From Mageeibacillus indolicus UPII9-5 (GTDB lineage: Bacteria; Bacillota; Clostridia; Saccharofermentanales; Fastidiosipilaceae), in contig NC_013895.2 of NCBI RefSeq assembly GCF_000025225.2, positions 1,054,001-1,118,000 on the forward strand: 64,000 nt of DNA. Reading direction: 5' to 3'. This document shows, piece after piece, positions 1 to 8,496 of the stretch. Position numbers and translations under genes: made by a program. The notes under the pieces are model-generated. The model did no database searches. It had not been told where the DNA came from and saw only the letters and a list, made by a program, of their open reading frames with translations. The first letter of the stretch is position 1; each line of letters begins with the position of its first letter.

Positions 1-1129
1 CGAAATGTCCGTAAGCCGCTGTCTGCTCATAAATCGGGCGTCGCAAATCAAGCGTACGAATGATTCCGTCCGGCGTAAAATCAAACACCGTTCTTATGGC
101 ATCAATAATAACTTCTGAATCAACCTTGCCCGTACCAAAAGTTTCGACATTTATCGACACCGGATGCGCCACGCCGATTGCGTAGGCAACCTGAATCTGG
201 CACTGCTCCGCCAGTCCAGCTGCAACGACATTTTTAGCGGCATAACGCGCCATGTAGGAAGCCGAGCGATCGACTTTGGTCGGATCCTTACCGGAAAAAG
301 CTCCGCCGCCGTGAGCAGCCGCTCCGCCATAAGTGTCAACAATAATTTTACGTCCGGTTACCCCGGTATCACCATGAGGGCCGCCGATAACAAAACGTCC
401 AGTAGGATTAATCCATATCTTTGTTTTTGCATCAAACAGTTCTGTTTGCATAACCGGAGTAATGACTTCTGCTAAAATGTCCCTGCGCAAATCGCTCAAC
501 TTGTAGTCTTCGTCATGTTGAGTGGAAATAACCACGGTATCTATGTGTATCGGCTTATTGCCGTCATATTCTACTGTCACTTGAGCCTTGCCGTCCGGTC
601 TTATCAGAGGCAGGACCCCGTTACGCCGAACTTCAGTCAATTTTTGGCACAAATGATGGGCTAAAACCAAAGTCAACGGCATGTACTCTTTTGTTTCACT
701 GCAGGCGTAGCCAAACATCATGCCTTGATCTCCCGCACCGTTGATGACTGCTTCGTCTGAGCCGTCCTTGTGCTCAGCGGCCAAATTAACACCCATGGCT
801 ATATCGCCAGACTGCTCGTCGATCGCGGTAAGAACGGCGCAATTGTCCGCATCAAATCCGTATTTGCCGCGCGTGTAGCCGATTCTCCTGACAGTGTTAC
901 GAACAATTTTAGGTATGTCGACGTAACAATTGGTAGAGATTTCGCCAGCCACCACTACCATTCCCGTGGTGGTCATCGTTTCACAAGCCACTCTAGCCAT
1001 GCTGTCTTTGGCTAATATGGCATCCAAAACAGCATCAGATATTTGATCGCATATTTTGTCAGGATGCCCCTCAGTCACTGATTCTGAAGAAAACAGATAC
1101 TTGCTGCGTTCATTTAAATATTCTTTCAT
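1..1129 (-). CDS. metK: S-adenosylmethionine synthetase, C-terminus cut by window edge
   Basis: Makes S-adenosylmethionine from ATP and L-methionine in the cytosol. The frame opens at the ATG complementary to 1127-1129 and runs off the left edge, so about 376 residues are visible against a usual length near 395. Visible family motifs, in order: [17 protein letters not shown] at the N-terminus, the [14 protein letters not shown] segment, [19 protein letters not shown], and [19 protein letters not shown]. The start is supported by a GGAGG-type ribosome site (complement of cctcc at 1137-1141). It stands alone behind a SAM-I riboswitch, so its own product should shut off transcription. Identity is certain; only the last residues are unseen. 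Confidence 0.98.
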   Translation of the reverse strand, partial: MKEYLNERSKYLFSSESVTEGHPDKICDQISDAVLDAILAKDSMARVACETMTTTGMVVVAGEISTNCYVDIPKIVRNTVRRIGYTRGKYGFDADNCAVLTAIDEQSGDIAMGVNLAAEHKDGSDEAVINGAGDQGMMFGYACSETKEYMPLTLVLAHHLCQKLTEVRRNGVLPLIRPDGKAQVTVEYDGNKPIHIDTVVISTQHDEDYKLSDLRRDILAEVITPVMQTELFDAKTKIWINPTGRFVIGGPHGDTGVTGRKIIVDTYGGAAAHGGGAFSGKDPTKVDRSASYMARYAAKNVVAAGLAEQCQIQVAYAIGVAHPVSINVETFGTGKVDSEVIIDAIRTVFDFTPDGIIRTLDLRRPIYEQTAAYGHF

Positions 1130-1141
1130 CGAAAAACCTCC

Positions 1142-1177
1142 AAAAAAAATCTCTTTCGAGTCGAACCCGAAAGAGAT
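1142..1177 (-). terminator. Expression-platform terminator of the metK SAM riboswitch
   Basis: On the minus strand a 10-bp perfect stem (1149-1158 with 1168-1177, ATCTCTTTCG against CGAAAGAGAT) is followed directly by eight U. It sits between the SAM aptamer and the metK ribosome site, where S-box riboswitches keep their regulated terminator. Confidence 0.93.
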
Positions 1178-1184
1178 ATATAAA

Positions 1185-1283
1185 CTCATCTTCCAGGTAA
1201 AACTTTACCTGCCGGATTTAGCACCGTGCTTACGCCGGTTGCCGGATTTCATTGGGCCGGGTCCCTCCATCACTCTTGATAAG
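1185..1283 (-). promoter_or_regulatory. SAM-I (S-box) riboswitch aptamer
   Basis: Read on the minus strand, the S-box conserved pieces appear in order: CTTATCAAGAG at the 5' end, GGTGGAGGGAC-like GATGGAGGGACCCGGCCC, ATGAAATCCGGCAACC, GGTGCTAAATCC, and AAGATGAG at the 3' end. P1 forms between CTTATC (1278-1283) and GATGAG (1185-1190) with one G-U pair. Known behaviour: SAM binding stabilises the aptamer and lets the downstream terminator form, reducing metK transcription. Confidence 0.97.
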
Positions 1284-1298
1284 GATTAAATTCGGTTA

Positions 1299-1327
1299 AG
1301 TCTAGCACATAGTCGTTTATTTGTCTA
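1299..1327 (-). promoter_or_regulatory. metK promoter
   Basis: On the minus strand TAGACA (1322-1327), a 17-bp spacer and TAGACT (1299-1304), the latter preceded by TGC as an extended -10. Transcription would start about 10 bases before the riboswitch aptamer. The segment GTGCTAGACT recurs before thiS and, slightly changed, before upp. Confidence 0.65.
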
Positions 1328-1427
1328 TAAACCTGCATTTTTTGAAGTTATTTTCTACGATATTAAGCCGTGCAGACTTATTAATTATGTTGTCCACTGT
1401 CATATATCAGTTGTAAACGTATGCTAT

Positions 1428-2588
1428 TTATAAACGGATGTAGTCATTCCTAAGTACATACAAACCTTTTTCCTCCAAATCGGTTTCTATTTCATGTAAA
1501 GTTCTGGTGTCAGCAATAACAAATTGTTCTTCACCTTCATCTTCGGCATGCGCATTGCACCGCCTGCCTATCCCAGTATCAACCGAGGCGGAAATCTTTG
1601 TTGCCCCCCAAGCCATGGCGGCATCGCGGAATTCTTTGCGTTCCCGAGTAGAAACGGTTATCGCCGCGAACGGCAAAAATATGCGCATCGCTAGAATATA
1701 TTGCATTAATTTCTTTTCACCTATCTTGTGGGTATCACCGACACCACTTGTACCGTGCGTCGGACGAATACGGGGAAAAGAGATGGCAATCTCAACCTGC
1801 GGATATTTTCGTTGAATGAGATAGGCATGCAACCCAAGGGCATAAGCATCGTGCAACGGGTCGCTAAGCCCGAATAAAGCGCCAAAGCCAACACCTCGCA
1901 TACCGCCCATAATTGCCCGTTCCTGCGTATTCATACGATATATAATGCTACGCTTGTGTCCATAAGGATGACAATAGTCATACACTGTTGGATCATACGT
2001 TTCTTGGAATGCCGTCACAAAGTCCGCGCCAGCCATCTGCCAACGGCGATAGTCTGCCACATTGGCCGGGTAAACTTCCAATCCTACTACTCTAAAATAT
2101 TTGCGCGCTATTCCGACAGCAGTTTCGATATAGGCTACCGAAGAAAAACGCGCCGACTCGCCGGTAAGCAACAATACATCTTCTATTCCCTCCGCGGCAA
2201 GTGCTTGCATCTCCGCCTCAATTTCCGCGGTGGTCAACATTGAACGTTTGATCGAACTTTGCGCATTAAACCCACAGTAACGGCAGCCGTTTTCACAGTA
2301 ATTGGCGATGTAAAGTGGAGAAAAAGCATAAACATTATTGCCGAAATAACGGCGGCGAAGTGACTCCGCTTTGGCTGCCATCTCCGGCATAAATTTCTCA
2401 GCTATAGGACTGATCAAAATAAAGTAATCATCCGGCGACAGCCTTTCCTTGGCGAGTACCATCTTCATGTCGGCCTCAGTTACTGTTCGCAATTTTTGTT
2501 TTTCCCAGCCTGCGGCTATAGCATTTGGAATTTCTTCAGATATGACATCCATATCGGGCAAATAATCGAACACAGTTTTGTTTTGCAT
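1428..2588 (-). CDS. thiH: 2-iminoacetate synthase ThiH
   Basis: Radical SAM tyrosine lyase that splits L-tyrosine to p-cresol and dehydroglycine, the glycine imine used to build the thiamin thiazole. The protein has 386 residues, normal for the family. The 4Fe-4S motif C-x3-C-x2-C is at Cys98, Cys102 and Cys105 (NYCENGCRYCGFN). The ThiH-specific tail (IVDTRT-like VIADTRTLHEIETDLEEKGLYVLRNDYIR split over the last 40 residues) is present. It is the last gene of thiSFGH; 10 bases separate it from thiG. Use of ThiH rather than the oxygen-dependent ThiO fits an anaerobe. Confidence 0.96.
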   Translation of the reverse strand: MQNKTVFDYLPDMDVISEEIPNAIAAGWEKQKLRTVTEADMKMVLAKERLSPDDYFILISPIAEKFMPEMAAKAESLRRRYFGNNVYAFSPLYIANYCENGCRYCGFNAQSSIKRSMLTTAEIEAEMQALAAEGIEDVLLLTGESARFSSVAYIETAVGIARKYFRVVGLEVYPANVADYRRWQMAGADFVTAFQETYDPTVYDYCHPYGHKRSIIYRMNTQERAIMGGMRGVGFGALFGLSDPLHDAYALGLHAYLIQRKYPQVEIAISFPRIRPTHGTSGVGDTHKIGEKKLMQYILAMRIFLPFAAITVSTRERKEFRDAAMAWGATKISASVDTGIGRRCNAHAEDEGEEQFVIADTRTLHEIETDLEEKGLYVLRNDYIRL

Positions 2589-2598
2589 ATTATCACCT

Positions 2599-3360
2599 CT
2601 AATTAAAGAAATCCCTTAACGGTGAAGATGGAGCAGCTCCTCGCCCTAATACTCTGCCAGGCTGCGCGAGATAGGCCAGACGGCCAGCCTCAATTCCCAG
2701 TTTAAAAGCTTCCGCCATGCGCGTAATATCTCCGGCCGTGGCAATACCAGTATTGGCCATAATTGCTGCCACCCCCATTTCCATCGCTTCCGCGGCTTGA
2801 GATGGACGCCCGATACCTGCGTCCACAATTATCGGCAAATCAATTTCATCAACCAAAATCTGAATAAAATCTTTTGTGGCTAAGCCCTTATTACTGCCAA
2901 TCGGAGCGGCCAAGGGCATTATGGCTGCTGCTCCGGCATCACGCAAATCACGGGCAAAATTAAGGTCCGGATACATGTACGGCAAAACAATGAACCCTTC
3001 TTTGGCCAGCTCTTCAGTAGCCACTAATGTTGCAGCATTGTCAGGTAGCAAATATTTTGAATCGCGCATAATTTCGATCTTAACATAATCGCCGCAGCCC
3101 AATTCCCGTGCCAAACGGGCCATGCGGACCGCCTCATCTGCATTCCTCGCCCCGCTGGTGTTGGGGACAATAGTAACCTGCTTAGGAACATAGTCAAGAA
3201 TATTTTTTACATCAACCGTATTGGCCCGGCGCAAAGCTACCGTGACCATTTCCGCTCCGGCACACCGCACAGCCGCATCAATCAACTCCGGCGCATATTT
3301 GCCCGAACCCAAAATAAACCGTGAGCTGAATTCTTTTTTGCCTAACCTCCATTTATCCAT
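2599..3360 (-). CDS. thiG: Thiazole synthase ThiG
   Basis: Condenses 1-deoxy-D-xylulose 5-phosphate, dehydroglycine and ThiS thiocarboxylate into the thiazole phosphate of thiamin. A 253-residue TIM barrel of normal length. Visible: SRFILGSGKY near the N-terminus, the Schiff-base lysine in DYVKIEIM (about Lys94), VDAGIGRPSQAAEAMEMG and GVAAIMANTGIATAGD for phosphate binding. Start ATG at 3360 has a clear GGAGG. Sits between thiF and thiH in one operon; no thiC, thiE or thiD is in the window, so pyrimidine synthesis and coupling must be encoded elsewhere. Confidence 0.97.
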   Translation of the reverse strand: MDKWRLGKKEFSSRFILGSGKYAPELIDAAVRCAGAEMVTVALRRANTVDVKNILDYVPKQVTIVPNTSGARNADEAVRMARLARELGCGDYVKIEIMRDSKYLLPDNAATLVATEELAKEGFIVLPYMYPDLNFARDLRDAGAAAIMPLAAPIGSNKGLATKDFIQILVDEIDLPIIVDAGIGRPSQAAEAMEMGVAAIMANTGIATAGDITRMAEAFKLGIEAGRLAYLAQPGRVLGRGAAPSSPLRDFFN

Positions 3361-3381
3361 ACTAATCCTCCGATCTCCCTG

Positions 3382-3978
3382 TTATTTCATCAATAATTCT
3401 AAAACAATTTGACATTCCAAGGCCGCAATCGCCACAACTTTCGGGGCATAGCAATCTTTACGATCTTCGCCTTGAAAGTCGCCGACCACATGTATATTGC
3501 CGAAATCCTTCCGACCGATCTCCCCATATGGACCAGCAACTCCGGTAGTGCAAATATACGGCTTTTGTCGCTCCGCAAAAAAATCATAAGCAAGCATTTT
3601 GGCCTCAACGGAATCAAAAGCTTCAACAAATATGTCCGCTTCTTCATAAACAGCCGCTAATTCCTCGGCAGTAACCAGTTGATGACGAGCCGAAACCTTC
3701 ACCGCCGGCAGCTGGCTCTCCAAACGTTTTTTAGTAACTTCAACTTTCGGTCGACCGATATCATCAATTCCGTAATTTTGGCGATTCAAGTTGGATGCTT
3801 CTACCACGTCATAGTCGTAAATTATTAGCTTTGTCACACCGAGACGGGCAAGTATATTCGCTGCATTACTGCCGAGGCCACCACATCCCAAAACGGCTAC
3901 CACGCTGCCGTCAATCTTTGCATTAATCGCTGCGCTTTGGCGCAACAAAACATCCTCGCGTCTAACCTCAGCCTCCAC
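3382..3978 (-). CDS. thiF: ThiF-family adenylyltransferase for ThiS
   Basis: E1-like enzyme that adenylates the ThiS C-terminal glycine before sulfur transfer. ATP-binding loop VAVLGCGGLGSNAA lies close to the N-terminus, followed by the acidic strand IIYDYDVVEASNLNRQNYG. About 198 residues, the short form common in Firmicutes. The ATG at 4017 would overlap thiS by 50 bases; I prefer the GTG at 3978, which overlaps the thiS stop by 11 bases and begins VEAEVRRED. The cysteine pair for a structural zinc is not obvious, as in other short ThiF proteins. Function is set by the thiS-thiF-thiG-thiH order. Confidence 0.9.
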   Translation of the reverse strand: MEAEVRREDVLLRQSAAINAKIDGSVVAVLGCGGLGSNAANILARLGVTKLIIYDYDVVEASNLNRQNYGIDDIGRPKVEVTKKRLESQLPAVKVSARHQLVTAEELAAVYEEADIFVEAFDSVEAKMLAYDFFAERQKPYICTTGVAGPYGEIGRKDFGNIHVVGDFQGEDRKDCYAPKVVAIAALECQIVLELLMK

Positions 3979-4162
3979 CGGTAAATGAAAACACTTCAAG
4001 CACATCGCTGTCGACAACTAAAGTCTTGCCGTAATCAGCCCGACGCACGAGTGCACTATTTTTTTCAAGAGCTACTTTTTCTGGCGCAAATCCTGCCGCA
4101 ACAAGGACTTCTAGCAAATTCTTTTCGCCATTAATATGTATCTCTCGGCCATTTATTTTCAT
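3968..4162 (-). CDS. thiS: Sulfur carrier protein ThiS
   Basis: A 64-residue ubiquitin-fold sulfur carrier; its C-terminal glycine becomes a thiocarboxylate that feeds sulfur to ThiG. The sequence starts MKINGREIHINGEKN and ends FSFTGGG; the terminal Gly-Gly is the diagnostic feature. A longer frame up to 4252 exists but lacks a ribosome site, while the ATG at 4162 is preceded by GGAGGTGAAT. First gene of the thi operon, translated through into thiF by overlap. Confidence 0.95.
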   Translation of the reverse strand: MKINGREIHINGEKNLLEVLVAAGFAPEKVALEKNSALVRRADYGKTLVVDSDVLEVFSFTGGG

Positions 4163-4170
4163 ATTCACCT

Positions 4171-4242
4171 CCAAAACAAAAAAGCACGAAGAAACTACAC
4201 CCGTGGTGGTGTACCCCTTCGCGCTTTCGCACTCTGTTTTGG
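4171..4242 (-). promoter_or_regulatory. thi operon leader hairpin, terminator-like
   Basis: The 80-base leader before thiS folds into a long stem: CCAAAAC (4236-4242) with GTTTTGG (4171-4177), and inside it AAGCGCGAAG (4217-4226) with CTTCGTGCTT (4182-4191), capped by ACACC/GGTGT. The inner stem is followed by six U (4178-4183), so it can act as an intrinsic terminator. The conserved TPP (THI-box) pieces are not there. A candidate cis-element named thiS motif has been reported from comparative genomics; I cannot tell if this is one. Confidence 0.6.
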
Positions 4243-4271
4243 AGTCTAGCACAGAGAAAATATTTTTTCAA
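4243..4271 (-). promoter_or_regulatory. thi operon promoter
   Basis: TTGAAA (4266-4271), 17-bp spacer, TAGACT (4243-4248) with an extended TGC, on the minus strand. The start point would fall at the base of the leader hairpin. The -10 context GTGCTAGACT is identical to that of metK. Confidence 0.7.
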
Positions 4272-4345
4272 GCTGCTTAATTTATATAATTACGTCAATT
4301 TATTGTTGGTTGCTTAGCTCGCAAAAGCATTGTCAGGCGGCGACA

Positions 4346-4401
4346 TTGTCTAAAATTGAGGAAATTTGTCGACTATACCACCAAGTGAACGGTTGTAAAT
4401 T
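4346..4401 (+). promoter_or_regulatory. 0A-box-like array and -10 of the tadZ-cpaF-tadBC operon
   Basis: Three hexamers at exact 10-bp steps: TTGTCT (4346-4351), TTGAGG (4356-4361), TTGTCG (4366-4371). A weak -10, TAAATT (4396-4401), follows after 24 bp and no TTGACA-like -35 is placed for it. The same arrangement precedes the other two Tad loci. Units match the Spo0A box TGNCGAA at five or six of seven bases. That an activator binds here is inference. Confidence 0.65.
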
Positions 4402-4432
4402 GGGTTCATAAAACTAAAAGGTTGGCTACACG

Positions 4433-5572
4433 ATGAAAATTGCTATTTTTGATAAAGATTATAAGTATCTGCTGAACCTAGCTGGGAAGCTATCATTTTT
4501 ATGTCCTCGCGAAGAGTTCTCCGTATTTAATGAGCAAAAAAAGCTTGTATACGATCTGGTAACAAGGAATATCGATTTGCTGATAGCAGCAACGAACCCA
4601 GCCTTGCCGGCCGAGACACTTGAGCATTGCGAAACTCTTAAGCTATACAAAGAAAGGCCAGGTGGTTTTATCGAAAATCTCGCTGACGGTTTTTCCACCT
4701 GCGCCAAATGTAATGATGGATCGGATACGAACGGATCAGGCTGTTACAGCAATCTTACATGCGCGGCCAACGCCAGCGAAGCCACTGACCTTGTGCAAGA
4801 AATAAATCCCTATTACTGTACCGATTTCAGCCGCTACACTCCCCCAAAAAGGATCGCTGAATTTATTTTAAATCGAGCTGCAAACCATCCCGACCGCATA
4901 AATACCGTCGGTAAGATGATCGGCTTGCTTGCCCCGCCCTGTGATAACACCCAAGCAGTTTCAGCCGTCAACAAGCTGGTAGCTCAATATTCCACGCTAG
5001 GTCTGAAATTGCTGATTCTACCGTTTTGTCCACAACTTCTTTTTCCACTTCCTTGGTTAAATACAATTAACGGACATCATTTAAATGGAAATTCAACAGC
5101 TGATGAAAAAGTTAACGTTTCATCAGTTGAGGCATCCACAAATATATCAGCTGATTTCGACGACAAGCCGACGCTTAGCGAACTGATAAAAGCCATAAAC
5201 ATTGAAAACGGCGATGTGAATTCAATGTTCAAGCAAAGTGAGATTGAGCTCACGCCCAATGTAAGATTACTCTTGCCCTTTCGTCGTTATGACGACCTCA
5301 TTAATCTTCAGACGGAGGAATGCACTTCACTTATAGTGGCCTTCAAAGAATTTGTACGAATAAGCGAACCTTTTACAGTAGGAATAATTTATATGTGCGG
5401 GCTTTCACCGGCTTCAACTGTTGCTTGCCTGAACCTCACCGGGACTACTCAAATTATATCGCCAACTATACCGGCATTTAATCACGTATGGCAACTCGAG
5501 CTGAAAGATATTATGGAAATTTCACCAGAGTTGAAAACAAAAATAACTCACTTGCCGATACTCGACCTGTAA
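4433..5572 (+). CDS. TadZ/CpaE-like Tad pilus protein with degenerate ATPase domain
   Basis: A 379-residue protein, first gene of a Tad operon. The N-terminus (MKIAIFDKDYKYLLNLAGKL) resembles a receiver-type domain as in CpaE/TadZ. Around residues 160-200 the text MIGLLAPPCDNTQAVSAVN ... GLKLLILPFCP has the strand-loop-helix-strand rhythm of a MinD/CpaE ATPase, but the Walker A glycines and lysine are missing. In other Tad systems TadZ places the machinery at the pole. No signal peptide or membrane segment is seen; a Cys-rich linker lies at about residues 90-130. Assignment rests on position directly before cpaF and on this weak fold pattern, so it is tentative. Confidence 0.6.
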   Translation: MKIAIFDKDYKYLLNLAGKLSFLCPREEFSVFNEQKKLVYDLVTRNIDLLIAATNPALPAETLEHCETLKLYKERPGGFIENLADGFSTCAKCNDGSDTNGSGCYSNLTCAANASEATDLVQEINPYYCTDFSRYTPPKRIAEFILNRAANHPDRINTVGKMIGLLAPPCDNTQAVSAVNKLVAQYSTLGLKLLILPFCPQLLFPLPWLNTINGHHLNGNSTADEKVNVSSVEASTNISADFDDKPTLSELIKAINIENGDVNSMFKQSEIELTPNVRLLLPFRRYDDLINLQTEECTSLIVAFKEFVRISEPFTVGIIYMCGLSPASTVACLNLTGTTQIISPTIPAFNHVWQLELKDIMEISPELKTKITHLPILDL

Positions 5573-5595
5573 AATCAGGTGAAAGCGAGGATAAC

Positions 5596-6753
5596 ATGGC
5601 TGAACTTGACCAAGCATTGATTAATGAAATTAAACATAATTTACTTACTACATTTTCACCTGATACCCAACTAGCCTTACGCAGAGAAATCGCTATCGCC
5701 ATAGATCGCAAACTATCTTCCGGAAATATTGCTTTGCGCTTGCGCAATGAATATATAAATTATATATTCAACTCCATTGTTGGCCTGGACGTGCTTCAGC
5801 CGCTGATGGATGATCCTTCTATAACCGAAATAATGGTCAATGGCAAAAATACTGTTTTTGTTGAACGTCACGGCAAATTACAACCGGCAGGGGTCAAATT
5901 CAATTCGCAGCAGCATTTAGAAGAAGTAATAACCGGTATATTTGCACGGGCTAATAAGGAACTGAGCTTAGGACATCCGATCACTGACCTCAGGTTGGAG
6001 GACGGCTCAAGAGCCAATGCCGTTTTAGCACCTATTGCCCCGGACGGACCGGTTTTGACCATTCGCAAATTTACCGGTATTTTGCCAACCCCTGATGAAA
6101 TTGTCGCTTCCGGCTGTTTAAACAAACAAGCGATGGAATTTTTGGCTGAAGCCATAAAGGCTAAGGAAAGCATATTTATTTGTGGCGGTACATCGGCTGG
6201 AAAAACAACCTTACTTAACGCACTGTCAACTTTTATACCTGTTCAAGAACGCATTATAACGGTTGAAGACTCGGCAGAACTTCAATTACGCAATCAACCT
6301 AATTTAGTTAAATTGGAAGCTCGGCCCGGTACAGTTGAAGGCCAAGGATCAGTCACCATAGCCGACCTAATAAAAACGGCCTTACGCATGCGCCCTGATC
6401 GCATTATTGTCGGTGAAGTGCGTGGCGATGAAGCCTACATGTTAATTCACGCTGCCAACACCGGGCATCCCGGCACCCTTTGCACAGGACACGGCAACAG
6501 TTCGGCCGACATGTTGATTCGTCTAACCAATATGATCTCCGGCTGCACCCGCTTGCCTTATCAGGCAATTTTACGAAATTTAGTCACAAGCATAAGATAC
6601 ATGATTAATATCAAGCGTCTCAGTAACGGTCGCAGACGGGTCATGTCCATCGATAGAGTAATCGGCTGCGATGAGCATTCAGTAAATCTAAGTCCAGTAT
6701 TTATCTACGACGAAATTAATGACTGCCTAAAAAATATTTCAGATGGGATTTGA
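5596..6753 (+). CDS. cpaF: CpaF/TadA-type pilus assembly ATPase
   Basis: Hexameric secretion ATPase that powers polymerisation of Flp pilin at the membrane. Walker A GGTSAGKT is at about residues 197-204, Asp box ITVEDSAELQL next, Walker B RIIVGEVRGDEA, and His box GHPGTLCTGHGNSS. With 385 residues it has the CpaF N-terminal domain (PLMDDPSITEIMVNGK). The open frame extends up to 5488 inside the upstream gene, but ATG 5596 has GCGAGG five bases before it and lies just past the tadZ-like stop at 5572. Not to be confused with the tRNA deaminase also called tadA at 38583. Confidence 0.93.
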   Translation: MAELDQALINEIKHNLLTTFSPDTQLALRREIAIAIDRKLSSGNIALRLRNEYINYIFNSIVGLDVLQPLMDDPSITEIMVNGKNTVFVERHGKLQPAGVKFNSQQHLEEVITGIFARANKELSLGHPITDLRLEDGSRANAVLAPIAPDGPVLTIRKFTGILPTPDEIVASGCLNKQAMEFLAEAIKAKESIFICGGTSAGKTTLLNALSTFIPVQERIITVEDSAELQLRNQPNLVKLEARPGTVEGQGSVTIADLIKTALRMRPDRIIVGEVRGDEAYMLIHAANTGHPGTLCTGHGNSSADMLIRLTNMISGCTRLPYQAILRNLVTSIRYMINIKRLSNGRRRVMSIDRVIGCDEHSVNLSPVFIYDEINDCLKNISDGI

Positions 6754-6827
6754 CAAGAAAATTTGCTAGAGAGAAATTGACAAAGTTGTTTTGCTAAAAA
6801 TACTTACCGGAAAGGAGAAAATAAAAT

Positions 6828-8465
6828 ATGAGGAATATTTTAAATGAATTGGCAAACAAATACCGCCGATATCGAGAAACAGTTCTTCTTGGAGCACTGG
6901 GGCTGATATTGATGTTTCCGGTAATCCGGCTGTACACCGACAATCTGATTTTAAATGTTTTATTGACGCTTCCCTTAACTTGGCCACCGGTTCACTGCTT
7001 AAAGCTGCTTTTGGCCTCTCGCCGGGCAAGACTGTATAGGCTTATTTTCGGACATTTTTTACAAATTATGTCCGCTGAGCTGACCGGTGGAATGACCTTT
7101 ACCAACGCCTTTACCGGGGCCATTGCCGATTTGGTCCTCATAACAGGAACACGTAATCGTTTAATGCAGCAATTATGCAACGCCTCCGGAATGCTAGCTG
7201 CTCACCTGCCGGCGGCTCAAGTATTGGACGAACTGAGCAATCAAAGCGTTTGCCGTGAAGCCAAACCAATTTTAAAAATATTTTCCCTACAGTTGAGAAA
7301 CAATGGCAATATGAATAACCTCTGCAAATTTGCGACCACGATGGTCAACGATTTAAACGACACGGAAGCTCAAATAACTGCCGACAGCAACAAACAAACC
7401 GTCGAAGCCTTCATTATGGCTGCAATGCCTTATATCATGTCAGCCATTTTGCAATTTTCTGCCGGAAGCTATTATGCCCAGGCTTCCATTACCACCCTAG
7501 GCCGAGTTATGAAACTGGCTTCTTTATTTGTCGCTGTAACAGCTTCTGCCCTGACTTTTTATATTGTTTCCCAAGGGCAGAGTGACGTGATCCCATCTAG
7601 TCGGCCGCTTTTCCCGATAAACACTTGCAGTAAAAGTAAAATTCTTTTACGTATAGGACAATCGCTTAAGCAGTTTTTGCCGCAAACAGTTTTACTTAAT
7701 TTGCAAAGCAATCTGGCGCAAATAGGCATGCCTCAACCGCCGGTCGCCAAGCCAGACATGAAATCCTACTCGAACCATGGCGTAAAATTGGGTGGTTTGC
7801 CGCCGACGCAGCAGACACCGCCCAACGACAATTCCAACTTAACTTATGTTGACTTTTTTTGTGCCACCTTGCTACCAATTTTTCTAATCGGCTGTTCTAT
7901 AACAGGCTTGCTCTTATACGGCATGAATACCGGGCTGTGGCTGTTTCCGTTCGGCGGTATAGGTCTGGTTTTACTTTTCATGCAACAGCCCAAGCAAAAA
8001 GCCGAGCTGTGTCGTTGTGATCTGATCAATAAATTTCCTTTTTTCGCTGGCTTGATTAACGCACTATTGAACAGCGGTTTTGTGCCTTATCGTGCCTTGG
8101 AAATAAGTATTAACCTTTATGCCGGTGAAACCGATGTGCTCGGTAATGCTCTACGGAAAATAAATGCCGACATGCGCCGTGGGGAAAATTATTGCCGTGG
8201 TTTGGTTGATTTAGCCAAACACAGTTATGTACCGGAAATACAATCAGCTTTAAACCTGATTAATCAATATGCTATACAAGGAAATGGGCAAGCCTTAACT
8301 CTATTGGCGGTACAATGTAACACCTGTTGGCAATTGAGTCGCAATACTATGCGAAAATATCGTGAAAAAAGCACTTTTAAAATACTGATTCCAATGATGT
8401 TAAACCTGATATCAATAATAATCCTTACGGTCGCCCCGGTTATTGCCACATTCAGTTTCAGCTGA
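6828..8465 (+). CDS. Fused TadB-TadC pilus platform protein
   Basis: A 545-residue inner-membrane protein in place of the usual separate TadB and TadC (each near 300). The first half has two hydrophobic segments near residues 20-55, a cytoplasmic type II secretion F-like helical region (GHFLQIMSAELTGGMTFTNA) and two more segments near 180-245. A charged and Pro-rich linker of about 80 residues follows, then a second copy of the layout: membrane segments near 340-390, INALLNSGFVPYRALEIS with RRGENYCRGL, and a final segment near 515-540. Ribosome site GGAAAGGAG before ATG 6828. Last gene of the operon, 74 bases after cpaF. Confidence 0.8.
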   Translation: MRNILNELANKYRRYRETVLLGALGLILMFPVIRLYTDNLILNVLLTLPLTWPPVHCLKLLLASRRARLYRLIFGHFLQIMSAELTGGMTFTNAFTGAIADLVLITGTRNRLMQQLCNASGMLAAHLPAAQVLDELSNQSVCREAKPILKIFSLQLRNNGNMNNLCKFATTMVNDLNDTEAQITADSNKQTVEAFIMAAMPYIMSAILQFSAGSYYAQASITTLGRVMKLASLFVAVTASALTFYIVSQGQSDVIPSSRPLFPINTCSKSKILLRIGQSLKQFLPQTVLLNLQSNLAQIGMPQPPVAKPDMKSYSNHGVKLGGLPPTQQTPPNDNSNLTYVDFFCATLLPIFLIGCSITGLLLYGMNTGLWLFPFGGIGLVLLFMQQPKQKAELCRCDLINKFPFFAGLINALLNSGFVPYRALEISINLYAGETDVLGNALRKINADMRRGENYCRGLVDLAKHSYVPEIQSALNLINQYAIQGNGQALTLLAVQCNTCWQLSRNTMRKYREKSTFKILIPMMLNLISIIILTVAPVIATFSFS

Positions 8466-8496
8466 TTTCAGGCCTCGTTAAGCGGAAAGTGTTGAC

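Noticed and set aside
4171-4242. TPP riboswitch before thiS
   Set aside because: The conserved THI-box segments (CUGAGA and the ACCUGAUCUGG-type part) are absent and the leader is only about 80 bases.
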